DNA of 64,000 nt from positions 186,001 to 250,000 of the forward strand of contig JAHBYP010000003.1 in NCBI GenBank assembly GCA_019635875.1. The letters run 5' to 3'. The notes under the pieces are model-generated. The model was not told the DNA's origin and ran no database searches. It saw nothing but the letters and a program-made list of their open reading frames with translations. Positions 27,129 through 34,790 of the stretch are shown in pieces (position 1 is the first letter of the stretch; each line of letters opens with the position of its first letter). The translations under genes were made by a program, and so were the position numbers. The DNA comes from Alphaproteobacteria bacterium. GTDB lineage: Bacteria; Pseudomonadota; Alphaproteobacteria; Reyranellales; Reyranellaceae.

Positions 27129-28196
27129 ATGCAACGTCGTCTGTTGCTTGCCGCGTCTGCCGCGGCCCCGTTCGCGTCCACCCTCGCGCCATCGCCCGCG
27201 CGCGCCACGCCCAGCACGGCGGCCGGCAAGTGGCGCAGCTTCGACATGACCTATGCGGTCGAGATTCCGGCGAGCAGCGGCGCCACGAAGATCTGGCTGC
27301 CGCTGCCGCACGACGCGCCCTACCAGCGGCTGGAATCGATGAGCTGGAGCGGCAACGCGCCGATCAGCCTGCACACCGATCTCGGCTCCGGCGCGCGCGC
27401 CGTGCACGCCGCCTGGGCCGAGGGCGGCGAGGCGCGCAAGGTGACGCTCAACGTGCGCGTCGGCGTGCTGCCGCGCGCGGTTGCGCTCGCCAGCGGCGCG
27501 CAGGGCGGCGCGATGCCCGATGACGTGGCGAAGTTCCTCAAGCCCAACGCGATGATCCGCACCGACGGCATCGTCAAGGAGACCGCCGACAGGATCGTCG
27601 CCGGCAAGCGCGATCCGCTGCTCAAGGCGCAGCTGATCTACGACTGGATCGTCGAGAACACCTTCCGCGACCCCAAGGTGAAGGGCTGCGGCATCGGCGA
27701 TATCCGCGCCATGCTCACGACGGGCAATCTCGGCGGCAAATGCGCGGACCTCAACGCGCTGTTCATGGGCCTGGCCCGCGCCGCCGGCGTGCCGGCACGC
27801 GGCGTCTACGGCGTGCGCGTGGCGCCCTCGGCGCACTACCCGGCGATGGGCACGCGCAACGTCGACGTCAGCAAGGCGCAGCATTGCCGCGCCGAGTTCT
27901 GGACCGCCGGCACCGGCTGGGTGCCGGCCGATCCGGCCGACATTCGCAAGGTCGTGCTCGATGACAAGCTGGCGCTCGACGATCCGAAGATGCCCGACCT
28001 CAGGCGCTTCCTGTTCGGCTCGTGGGAGGCCAACTGGGTCGCCTTCAACCACAGCCGCGACGTCAGGCTGGCGCCGAGCTCGACGGTGGTGAACTTCTTC
28101 ATGTACCCCGAAGGCGAGACGGCGAAAGGCCCGCTCGACGGCGTCGATCCCGAGGCTTACGGCTACAGGATCACGGTGAAGGAAGTGACCGCCTAG
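27129..28196 (+). CDS. Exported transglutaminase-like protein
   Basis: 355 residues. A twin-arginine-type or Sec signal (MQRRLLLAASAAAPF ... ARA, about 1-26) implies export. A beta-rich N-terminal domain with WLPLPHDAPYQRLE precedes the transglutaminase-like core, whose catalytic triad appears as Cys205 (NLGGKCADLNALF), His252 (QHCRAEFW) and Asp268 (VPADPAD). Such bacterial proteins usually act as peptidases or amidases and not as cross-linkers. GGAGGAGAG gives a strong start. It is flanked on both sides by nested palindromes (26747-26958 and 28201-28421). Confidence 0.9.
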   Translation: MQRRLLLAASAAAPFASTLAPSPARATPSTAAGKWRSFDMTYAVEIPASSGATKIWLPLPHDAPYQRLESMSWSGNAPISLHTDLGSGARAVHAAWAEGGEARKVTLNVRVGVLPRAVALASGAQGGAMPDDVAKFLKPNAMIRTDGIVKETADRIVAGKRDPLLKAQLIYDWIVENTFRDPKVKGCGIGDIRAMLTTGNLGGKCADLNALFMGLARAAGVPARGVYGVRVAPSAHYPAMGTRNVDVSKAQHCRAEFWTAGTGWVPADPADIRKVVLDDKLALDDPKMPDLRRFLFGSWEANWVAFNHSRDVRLAPSSTVVNFFMYPEGETAKGPLDGVDPEAYGYRITVKEVTA

Positions 28197-28200
28197 AATC

Positions 28201-28421
28201 GCTTCCCCCGGAGGGGGCAGGGCGATCGCATATGGGTTGGCCTTCTGCTCCCTCTCCCCGCAAGCGGGGAGAGGGTTGGGGTGAGGGGCTGCCGCAAGCG
28301 ACGCACCACGGCTGTGCGCAACCTGAAACGCCCCCTCACCCCGACCCTCTCCCCGCTTGCGGGGAGAGGGAGGAAAACGCCATGTGCGATTGCCCTGCAC
28401 CTCCAGGGGAAGGTAGTTCAA
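28201..28421. repeat. Nested palindromic element, copy B
   Basis: Outer arms are CTTCCCCCGGAGG-GGCAGGGCGATCGCATATGG (28202-28236) and its imperfect complement ending near 28421. Inner arms are CCTCTCCCCGCAAGCGGGG with AGAGGGTTGGGGTGAGGG at the left and the inverse at 28330-28373. The start codon of the next gene lies only ten bases past the right end, so the GGGGAAGG of the outer arm may form part of its leader. Confidence 0.75.
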
Positions 28422-28430
28422 GATGGCGGC

Positions 28431-30305
28431 ATGCTGAACTCCATCGATATCACCGCCGTCGAGACGCTGGCCGACGGTGCGGCTTTCGGCGATGCCGGGG
28501 CCTATGAACGCGTCGTCGGCGTCGCCCGCGGCGAGCTCGATCCGCAGCACCCCGGCAACCGCGGTATCGCTCTGATCGCCCAGGCGCCGCTGAACGCGCG
28601 CGGCCGCGTCGAGTACGCCACCGACTTCTTCATCCTGCGCCCGGCCGATGCGAAGCGCGGCAACGGCCGCATCCTCTACGAGGTCAACAATCGCGGCCGC
28701 AAGATGCTGGTCGGCAACATCTGCGACGGACCGCAGGGCATGAACGATCCGCGCACCGTCGCCGATCTCGGAAACGGCTTTCCGCTCAGGCGCGGCTACA
28801 CCATCGTGTGGTCGGGCTGGGATCCCGATGCGCCGCGCGCGAATTTCGGGCTCGGCCTCACCGCGCCGGTCGCCACCGACAACGGCCAGCCTATCGTACG
28901 CCGCATCCGCGACGAGTTCGGCTGCGGCACGCGCCCCGGCGGCGCGACCGAGACGTTCCGACTCTCCTATCCCGCGGCGAGCCTCGATCCATCGAAGGTG
29001 CGTGTCACGCTGCGCGAGCGCGAGGCCGAGCCGCGCCGCGACGTCCCCTGGACCTTCATCGACGACCGCACCATCAGGCTGCTGCCCGACGGCACCAAGC
29101 CGACACCGGGCTCGATCTACGATGTCTTCTACGAGGCGACGTCGCCCAAGGTCCAGGGCATCGGCTTCGCCGCGACGCGCGACTTCATCAGCTACCTCAG
29201 GCACGACCCCGGCGGCCGCGCCGCAACGGGCGGGCCGATCACCCATGCGCTGGCGATCGGCTTCTCGCAGGCCGGCCGTTACCTGCGCGACCACGTCTGG
29301 CAAGGCTTCAATCGCGACGAGGACGGCAGGCGCGTCTTCGACGGCATCCACTGCCACATCGCCGGCGTCGGCCGCGTGTTCCTCAACCAGCCCTTCGCCC
29401 AGCCATTCCGTACCAACACCCAGCACGAGGACCACGGCTTTCCCGAGAACGCCTTCCCGTTCTCGACTGCGACCATGGAAGACCCGCTCACCGGCGCGCG
29501 CGGCTCGCTGTTGCGTGGCGACGGCAGCGATCCGCTGCTGATCGAGACCAACACGTCGACCGAGTACTGGCAGAAGGGCGCGTCGCTGCTGCTCACCGAT
29601 CCGCTGGGCGCGCGCGACGCGACGCTGCCGGCGAATTCGCGCGTCTACATGATCGCCGGCACGCAGCATGCCGGCCGCGCCGGCGCGACCACCGATCCCG
29701 GTCCCAACCGCAATCCGCGCAACCCGCACAACCCGATGCCGGCGGTGCGCGCGCTGCTGGTCGCGCTCGACGAGTGGGTCGTGTCGGGCAAGCTGCCGCC
29801 GCCCAGCCGCGCGCCGACGCTCGCGGCCGGCACGCTGGTCGCGCCGGACGCGACGGGCTTCCCGGCGATCCCCGGCGCCGCGATCATCAGGCGCACCAAC
29901 GCCGTCACCCCACCCGGCGACTGGACGGATTTCGTCGAGCCGTCGCGCGCCTATCGCACGCTGGTGTCGGCGGTCGATGCCGACGGCAACGAGGTCGCCG
30001 GCATCCGCCTGCCCGACATCGCCGTGCCGCTCGCTACCTATACCGGCTGGAACGAGTACAAGGCGCCCTATCCCAACGGCGAGCTGGCCGATCGCGACGG
30101 CAGCTGCCTCGCCTTCACCGCGACCGCGGCCGAGCGCGAGTCGCGCGGCGATCCGCGTGCGTCGATCGCCGAACGCTATGCGGATCGCGCGACCTACGTC
30201 GCCGCCGTCGAGGCCGTCGTCGATGCGCTGGTGAAGGATCGGCTGCTGCTGGCCGAGGATGCCGAAGCCTACCTCGCACGCGCGAAGAATATGCGCATGC
30301 CCTGA
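28431..30305 (+). CDS. Large alpha/beta hydrolase-domain protein
   Basis: 624 residues. It matches the family of about 600-residue alpha/beta hydrolase domain proteins of unknown substrate. The nucleophile elbow is ALAIGFSQAGRYL with Ser279; an N-terminal beta-rich domain with ERVVGVARGELDP and YEVNNRGRKML precedes it. No signal peptide is evident. I chose the ATG at 28431, because the upstream frame runs through the palindromic repeat and has repeat-derived sequence. The ribosome binding site is unclear; GGGGAAGG from the repeat ends about 18 bases upstream. Confidence 0.86.
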   Translation: MLNSIDITAVETLADGAAFGDAGAYERVVGVARGELDPQHPGNRGIALIAQAPLNARGRVEYATDFFILRPADAKRGNGRILYEVNNRGRKMLVGNICDGPQGMNDPRTVADLGNGFPLRRGYTIVWSGWDPDAPRANFGLGLTAPVATDNGQPIVRRIRDEFGCGTRPGGATETFRLSYPAASLDPSKVRVTLREREAEPRRDVPWTFIDDRTIRLLPDGTKPTPGSIYDVFYEATSPKVQGIGFAATRDFISYLRHDPGGRAATGGPITHALAIGFSQAGRYLRDHVWQGFNRDEDGRRVFDGIHCHIAGVGRVFLNQPFAQPFRTNTQHEDHGFPENAFPFSTATMEDPLTGARGSLLRGDGSDPLLIETNTSTEYWQKGASLLLTDPLGARDATLPANSRVYMIAGTQHAGRAGATTDPGPNRNPRNPHNPMPAVRALLVALDEWVVSGKLPPPSRAPTLAAGTLVAPDATGFPAIPGAAIIRRTNAVTPPGDWTDFVEPSRAYRTLVSAVDADGNEVAGIRLPDIAVPLATYTGWNEYKAPYPNGELADRDGSCLAFTATAAERESRGDPRASIAERYADRATYVAAVEAVVDALVKDRLLLAEDAEAYLARAKNMRMP

Positions 30306-30314
30306 AACGAAGAA

Positions 30315-30341
30315 AGCCGGTCATCACGGAGATGACCGGCT
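30315..30341. terminator. Hairpin after the alpha/beta hydrolase gene
   Basis: A perfect 11-base stem AGCCGGTCATC/GATGACCGGCT with loop ACGGA, ten bases past the stop. There is no T run, so intrinsic termination is uncertain, although the convergent dehydrogenase gene argues for a stop signal here. Confidence 0.6.
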
Positions 30342-30358
30342 GCTCCATCGAGCGAGAC

Positions 30359-30389
30359 AGGGCCGCAGGGGTTGGGGGAGAGCGGCCCT
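30359..30389. terminator. Second hairpin between convergent genes
   Basis: Eight-base stem AGGGCCGC/GCGGCCCT around a G-rich 15-base loop. Together with the hairpin at 30315 it occupies the space between two convergent genes. No T run follows on either strand. Confidence 0.45.
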
Positions 30390-30531
30390 GAGAGGAGAGA
30401 CGCGCATTGGGGGAGCACATCTCGACGCCAACCATTGCACAGGCTTGGCCGTGCTCGACGTGATAAACACGTCAATGATGCAATCGGCGCGTGAGGAAAA
30501 CGGGAAACCGCGCCGACTGACTGTTCACTAC

Positions 30532-32319
30532 TCAGAACGCCGCGGCGTCGAGCGCCATCATGGTGGATGCGCCCGCCTTGATCTGGTGCGACAGCGACGT
30601 CGTCTGCGGCAGAACGCGCTGCACGAAGAAGCGGCCGGTCATGAGCTTGGCGTTGTAGAAATCGTTGTCGCTGCCTTTTGCAAGGCCGGCATGCGCCGCC
30701 TTGGCGATGCGCGCCCACATGTACGCCATCGCACTGAGCCCCATCAGGCGCAGGAAGTCGGTCGCGGCACCGCCGGCCTCGTCGGGATTCTTCATGCCGT
30801 TCTGCATCAGCCACAGCGCCGAATCCTGCACGCGGCCGATCGCCTTCTCGAGCGGCTCGACGAACTCCGCCATCGCCGCATCGCCCTTGTGGGCCGCGAT
30901 GAAGCCGTTGATCTCGCCCAGCAGGCGCTGCGCCGGCCGGCCGCCCTTCATCGGCAGCTTGCGGCCCACCAGGTCAAGCGCCTGCACACCATTGGCGCCC
31001 TCGTAGAGCATGGTGATGCGCGCGTCGCGCGCCAGCTGCTCGACGCCGTGCTCGCGGATGAAGCCGTGGCCGCCATAGGTCTGGATCGCGAGGTTCGCCG
31101 ACTCGAAGCCCATGTCGGTGAAGTAGGCCTTGGCGATCGGCGTCAGGATCTGGATCAGATCGTCGGCCTTCTCGCGCTCCTCCTGGCTTTCGTGGCGGCG
31201 CGCGACGTCGATCAGCGAGCCGATCCAGTAGGCCATGGCGCGCGCGCCCTCGGCGAACGACTTCTGGATCAAGAGCATGCGGCGAACGTCGGGATGCACG
31301 ATGATCGGATCGGCCGGACCCTGGGCGTTCTTCGGGCCGGTCAGCGAGCGGCCCTGCAGGCGCTCCTTGGCGTAGCTCGCCGCGCTCTGGTAGGCGGTCT
31401 CGGCGATGCCGAGGCCCTGCATGGCGACGCCCAGCCGCGCGGCGTTCATCATCACGAACATGGCGTTGAGGCCCTTGTTGGCCTCGCCCACCATCCAGCC
31501 GCGCGCGCCGTCGAGATTCATCACGCAGGTCGACGAGGCCTTGATGCCCATCTTGTGCTCGATGGCGCCGCAGCGAATGCCGTTGCGCTCGCCGGCCTTG
31601 CCGTCCGCCGTGGGCAGGAACTTCGGCACGACGAACAGGCTGATGCCCTTGGTGCCGCCTGGCGCATCCGGCAGGCGCGCCAGCACGAGATGGATGATGT
31701 TTTCCGTCAGGTCGTGCTCGCCGGCGCTGATGAAGATCTTGGTGCCGCTGATGTCGAAGCTGCCGTCCGAGCGCGGCTCGGCCCTGGTGCGCAGCATGCC
31801 GAGATCGGTGCCGCAATGCGGCTCGGTCAGGCACATCGTGCCTGACCACACGCCCTCGCCCAGCTTCGGCAGGTAGGTCTGCTTGATGGTCTCGTTGGCG
31901 TGCGCGTGCAGTGCCTCGTAGGCGCCGTGCGACAGGCCGGGATACATGCCGAACGACAGGTTCGACGAGGTGATCATCTCCTGCATCACGAAGCCCACCG
32001 TCGCCGGCAGGCCCTGGCCGCCATATTGCGGATCGGTCGTGACGTTGGTCCAGCCGCCCTCGATGAACTGCCTGTAGGCTTCCTTGAAGCCCTTGGGCGT
32101 GCGCACCACGCCGTTCTCGTAGCTGCAGCCCTCCTCGTCGCCGCTGCGGTTGAGCGGCAACAGCACGTTCTCGCAGAGCTTGGCGCCCTCCTCGAGGATG
32201 GCGTCGATCAGGTCGGGCGTCGCCTCGCCATAGCCCGGCAGCGCCGACACGCGCGACACGTCGATCACCTCGTTGAGCACGAAGCGCATGTCCTTCAGCG
32301 GTACCTTGTAGGTCGCCAT
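30532..32319 (-). CDS. Acyl-CoA dehydrogenase, large DmdC-like type (second)
   Basis: 595 residues with the same architecture as the gene at 147-1952. TMCLTEPHCGTD is at 161-172, exactly where the paralogue has its loop, and the catalytic-type glutamate is Glu440 in MLYEGANGVQA. The C-terminal extension of about 130 residues typical of this large subgroup is present. It oxidises an acyl-CoA of unknown chain. It lies 33 bases downstream of a LiuR-like MerR gene, and the dual operator upstream of that gene probably controls both. This suggests a role in branched-chain or fatty acyl-CoA catabolism. Confidence 0.95.
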   Translation of the reverse strand: MATYKVPLKDMRFVLNEVIDVSRVSALPGYGEATPDLIDAILEEGAKLCENVLLPLNRSGDEEGCSYENGVVRTPKGFKEAYRQFIEGGWTNVTTDPQYGGQGLPATVGFVMQEMITSSNLSFGMYPGLSHGAYEALHAHANETIKQTYLPKLGEGVWSGTMCLTEPHCGTDLGMLRTRAEPRSDGSFDISGTKIFISAGEHDLTENIIHLVLARLPDAPGGTKGISLFVVPKFLPTADGKAGERNGIRCGAIEHKMGIKASSTCVMNLDGARGWMVGEANKGLNAMFVMMNAARLGVAMQGLGIAETAYQSAASYAKERLQGRSLTGPKNAQGPADPIIVHPDVRRMLLIQKSFAEGARAMAYWIGSLIDVARRHESQEEREKADDLIQILTPIAKAYFTDMGFESANLAIQTYGGHGFIREHGVEQLARDARITMLYEGANGVQALDLVGRKLPMKGGRPAQRLLGEINGFIAAHKGDAAMAEFVEPLEKAIGRVQDSALWLMQNGMKNPDEAGGAATDFLRLMGLSAMAYMWARIAKAAHAGLAKGSDNDFYNAKLMTGRFFVQRVLPQTTSLSHQIKAGASTMMALDAAAF

Positions 32320-32352
32320 GGCGTCTCTCCCCTGAACAGGCTTTGGCTTAGT

Positions 32353-32799
32353 CTACTCCGATTCCGGATCGGCGCCCTTGTCGCGCAGCATCTGCGCGGC
32401 ATGCGTCTCGACCTCGCGGAACTCGGCGATCTGGGTGCGCAGGTCGCGCAGCTTGGCCTCCAGCTCCGCGACGTGCTCGCGGCTCTTGCGCACCACGGCG
32501 CGCAGCTGCTGCACGCCGGAGCGGTCGGCGTGATAGAGGTCCAGCAGCTCCTTGATCTCCGCCAGGCTGAAGCCCAGCCGCTTGCCGCGCAGGATCCAGC
32601 CCAGCCGCCAGCGGTCGCCCTGGCTGTAGATGCGCGACATGCCGAGCCTGGTCGGCGACAGCAGGCCCTCGTCCTCGTAGAATCGAATCGCGCGCGGCGT
32701 GACGTTGTGCTCGCGCGCCAGCTCGGCGATGGTCCAGGTCTGTGCGGCCGGCGCCTTGGCCTGGCTGCGCGCGGAATCGATCGTCGGCGTCGATGTCAT
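32353..32799 (-). CDS. MerR family regulator, LiuR-like
   Basis: 148 residues. The MerR helix-turn-helix is TWTIAELAREHNVTPRAIRFYEDEGLL and the wing is SRIYSQGDRWRLGWILRGKRLGF; a coiled-coil dimerisation helix follows. There is no cysteine cluster, so it does not sense metals. Members with this sequence style (LiuR/acyl-CoA catabolism group) control leucine, isovalerate and acyl-CoA degradation genes in proteobacteria. The neighbouring acyl-CoA dehydrogenase and the palindromic TTACGTAAAC sites upstream of its start agree with this. It likely autoregulates. Confidence 0.9.
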   Translation of the reverse strand: MTSTPTIDSARSQAKAPAAQTWTIAELAREHNVTPRAIRFYEDEGLLSPTRLGMSRIYSQGDRWRLGWILRGKRLGFSLAEIKELLDLYHADRSGVQQLRAVVRKSREHVAELEAKLRDLRTQIAEFREVETHAAQMLRDKGADPESE

Positions 32800-32817
32800 G
32801 GTGCGAAACTATATGCC

Positions 32818-32856
32818 GTTTACGTAAACGTCAATGAGACCTTACGTAAACGTCAA
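32818..32856. promoter_or_regulatory. Tandem LiuR-like operator
   Basis: The palindrome GTTTACGTAAAC (32818-32829) followed by GTCAA, then a second copy CTTACGTAAACGTCAA (32841-32856). The 15 bases TTACGTAAACGTCAA are repeated with a 22-base offset, two helical turns. They lie between the divergent MerR and DUF454-like genes. From memory, the TTTACGT/ACGTAAA style is like reported LiuR motifs. Confidence 0.8.
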
Positions 32857-32864
32857 GTCACCAT

Positions 32865-33179
32865 ATGGGAGTCATGTCGCCTGCACCTGTGTCCGATCCG
32901 CACCGCAGCTGGTTCCGCAAGGTCATCGTCATCCTGGCGATCGCCGTCTGCCTGGCGCTGGCAACCCTGGGCGGCTTCCTGCCGATCATTCCAGGCTGGC
33001 TGTTCCTGGTGCCGGCGCTCTACCTGCTGGCCTCCGAGTTCGAATGCGGACGCCGCTGGCTCAGATGGGGCCGCGGCCGCTGGCCATGGCTGTCGCGCCA
33101 GATCAAGGCGGCCTGCGAGAGCCGTTGGGCGCCGCGATTCGCGCGCACGCTCGACGAGCTGACCGATCCGCAGAAGTAG
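32865..33179 (+). CDS. Small membrane protein, PGPGW/DUF454-like
   Basis: 104 residues. Two hydrophobic segments, VIVILAIAVCLALATLGGF and WLFLVPALYLLASEF, are joined by LPIIPGW; this resembles the PGPGW/DUF454 family of small inner-membrane proteins. Its C-terminus is basic and cytoplasmic in likely topology. It is divergent from the MerR gene and begins just after the tandem operator. Start may be the ATG at 32865 or one three codons inside. Function unknown. Confidence 0.7.
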   Translation: MGVMSPAPVSDPHRSWFRKVIVILAIAVCLALATLGGFLPIIPGWLFLVPALYLLASEFECGRRWLRWGRGRWPWLSRQIKAACESRWAPRFARTLDELTDPQK

Positions 33180-33233
33180 ACGCATCTACCGCCGCGTTCC
33201 GTGCGTATCGCCGGCAACAAGGGGAGCGTCGTC

Positions 33234-33695
33234 ATGAGCGAGAGACTTGTCGTCGACTACGAGGGCCGCATCGCCCGCCCTGCGGCCGAGGTCGGCGCGC
33301 AGTTCGGCGACATGCGCCACCACGCCTCGCACACCGTGCACAAGGGCATCGTCTTCACCGTCCACTCCGACGACCGCACGACCTGCAGGTTCCGCCAGGC
33401 CGTGCGCCTGCTGGGGATGATGCAGGTCGACGAGGTCGTGCTGACGCGCAACGCCGACGGCAGCCTGACCAGCGACGTCGTGTCGGGCACCAATGCCGGC
33501 ACGCGCTTCACCCAGCGCTTCGAGGGCGGCGGCAGGGGCGGCACCATCGTGCATTTCCGCGCCGACCTGCCGGTCAGCGGCATCAGGAGGTTGCTCAAGC
33601 CGCTGTTCCGCCGCGCCGTCTACGGCACCATCGACAAGGCCTTCCGCGAGGACATCGTCGACCTCGAGCAGAAAGGCTATCCGCGCCAGGCGTGA
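33234..33695 (+). CDS. SRPBCC-like small protein
   Basis: About 153 residues. Strand and helix pattern (DYEGRIARPAAEVGAQFGDM, TCRFRQAVRLLGMMQVDEVV, TRFTQRFEGGGRGGTIVHF) resembles START/polyketide-cyclase fold proteins, which bind hydrophobic ligands. AAGGGGAG lies just before the ATG. It follows the small membrane protein gene by 54 bases. I cannot name a ligand; the fold call is tentative. Confidence 0.7.
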   Translation: MSERLVVDYEGRIARPAAEVGAQFGDMRHHASHTVHKGIVFTVHSDDRTTCRFRQAVRLLGMMQVDEVVLTRNADGSLTSDVVSGTNAGTRFTQRFEGGGRGGTIVHFRADLPVSGIRRLLKPLFRRAVYGTIDKAFREDIVDLEQKGYPRQA

Positions 33696-33761
33696 CTGTT
33701 ACAATTTTGTTGCAACGATCGGCGCGGCGATCAATCGTCCCTCCAACAAGGGAGGGAGCCC

Positions 33762-34790
33762 ATGAGAACCTGGAAGGCCGCGATCCTCGCCATCGCGCCG
33801 ATGGCATTGGTCAGTCCGTCGGCCGTGCAGGCGCAGGGGTCGCTCAACGTCTACTGCTCGGTGCAGGCGGAGTGGTGCACGCTGATCGCCAACGAGTTCC
33901 AGAAGGCGACCGGCGTGAAGGTCTCGATCACCCAGAAGGGCTCGGGCGAGACCATCGCGCAGATCAAGGCCGAGGCGGCCAACCCCAAGGGCGATATCTG
34001 GTTCGGCGGCACCGGCGATCCGCATCTGCAGGCGGCCGAGGAGAACCTCACGGACGTCTACAAGTCGCCGGCGCTGGCCAGCCTGCATCCCTGGGCGCAG
34101 AAGCAGGCCGCCGATTCCGGCTTCCGCACCACCGGCATCTACGCCGGCGCGCTGGGCTTCGGCATCAACACCGAGCTGATCGCCAAGAAGAAGATCGCGC
34201 CGCCGGCCTGCTGGGCCGACCTGCTGAAGCCCGACTTCAAGGGCGAGATCCAGATGGCCAACCCGAACTCCTCGGGCACGGCCTATGTCGCCATCGCCAC
34301 GCTGGTGCAGGTGATGGGCGAGGACAAGGCGTTCGACTTCCTCAAGAAGATGCACGTCAACGTCAACGCCTACACGCGCTCGGGCACGGCGCCGATGAAG
34401 GCGGTGGCGCGCGGCGAGACCACGGTCAGCATCAGCTTCGTGCATGACGGCGTGACCGAGGCGCTGGCCGGCTTCCCGGTGAAGACCGCCACGCCGTGCG
34501 AGGGCACCGGCTACGAGATCGGCTCGATCAGCCTGATCAAGGGCGCGCGCAACCTCGACAACGCGCGCAAGTTCGTCGACTGGGCACTGTCGCCGGCGGC
34601 GCAGAAGCTCGGCGCCCAGGCCAAGCAGTTCCAGGTGCCCTCGCACAAGGACACGCCGGTGCCGCCCGAGGCGCCGAAATTCGCCGACATGAAGCTGATC
34701 CAGTACGATTTCGCCAAGTACGGCAAGGCGAACGAGCGCAAGCGTCTGATCGCGCGCTGGGACACCGAGATCGGCGCGCTGCCGCGGTGA
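33762..34790 (+). CDS. ABC transporter substrate-binding protein, AfuA/FbpA-like
   Basis: 342 residues with a signal peptide (about 1-26, ending VQAQ). The mature protein opens SLNVYCSVQAEWCTLIANEF, then GETIAQIKAEAANPKGDIWFGG, matching the family that includes iron(III) receptors FbpA and sugar-phosphate receptors AfuA. The Tyr-Tyr iron ligands of FbpA are not obvious, so a non-iron ligand such as a phosphorylated sugar or phosphonate is plausible. GGAGGGAG precedes the start. The permease gene overlaps its stop (GTGA), forming a three-gene operon with the ATPase. Confidence 0.92.
   Translation: MRTWKAAILAIAPMALVSPSAVQAQGSLNVYCSVQAEWCTLIANEFQKATGVKVSITQKGSGETIAQIKAEAANPKGDIWFGGTGDPHLQAAEENLTDVYKSPALASLHPWAQKQAADSGFRTTGIYAGALGFGINTELIAKKKIAPPACWADLLKPDFKGEIQMANPNSSGTAYVAIATLVQVMGEDKAFDFLKKMHVNVNAYTRSGTAPMKAVARGETTVSISFVHDGVTEALAGFPVKTATPCEGTGYEIGSISLIKGARNLDNARKFVDWALSPAAQKLGAQAKQFQVPSHKDTPVPPEAPKFADMKLIQYDFAKYGKANERKRLIARWDTEIGALPR

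Noticed and set aside
26922-29729. 935-codon open frame on the minus strand
   Set aside because: Antisense to the transglutaminase-like and alpha/beta hydrolase genes and runs through two repeats.
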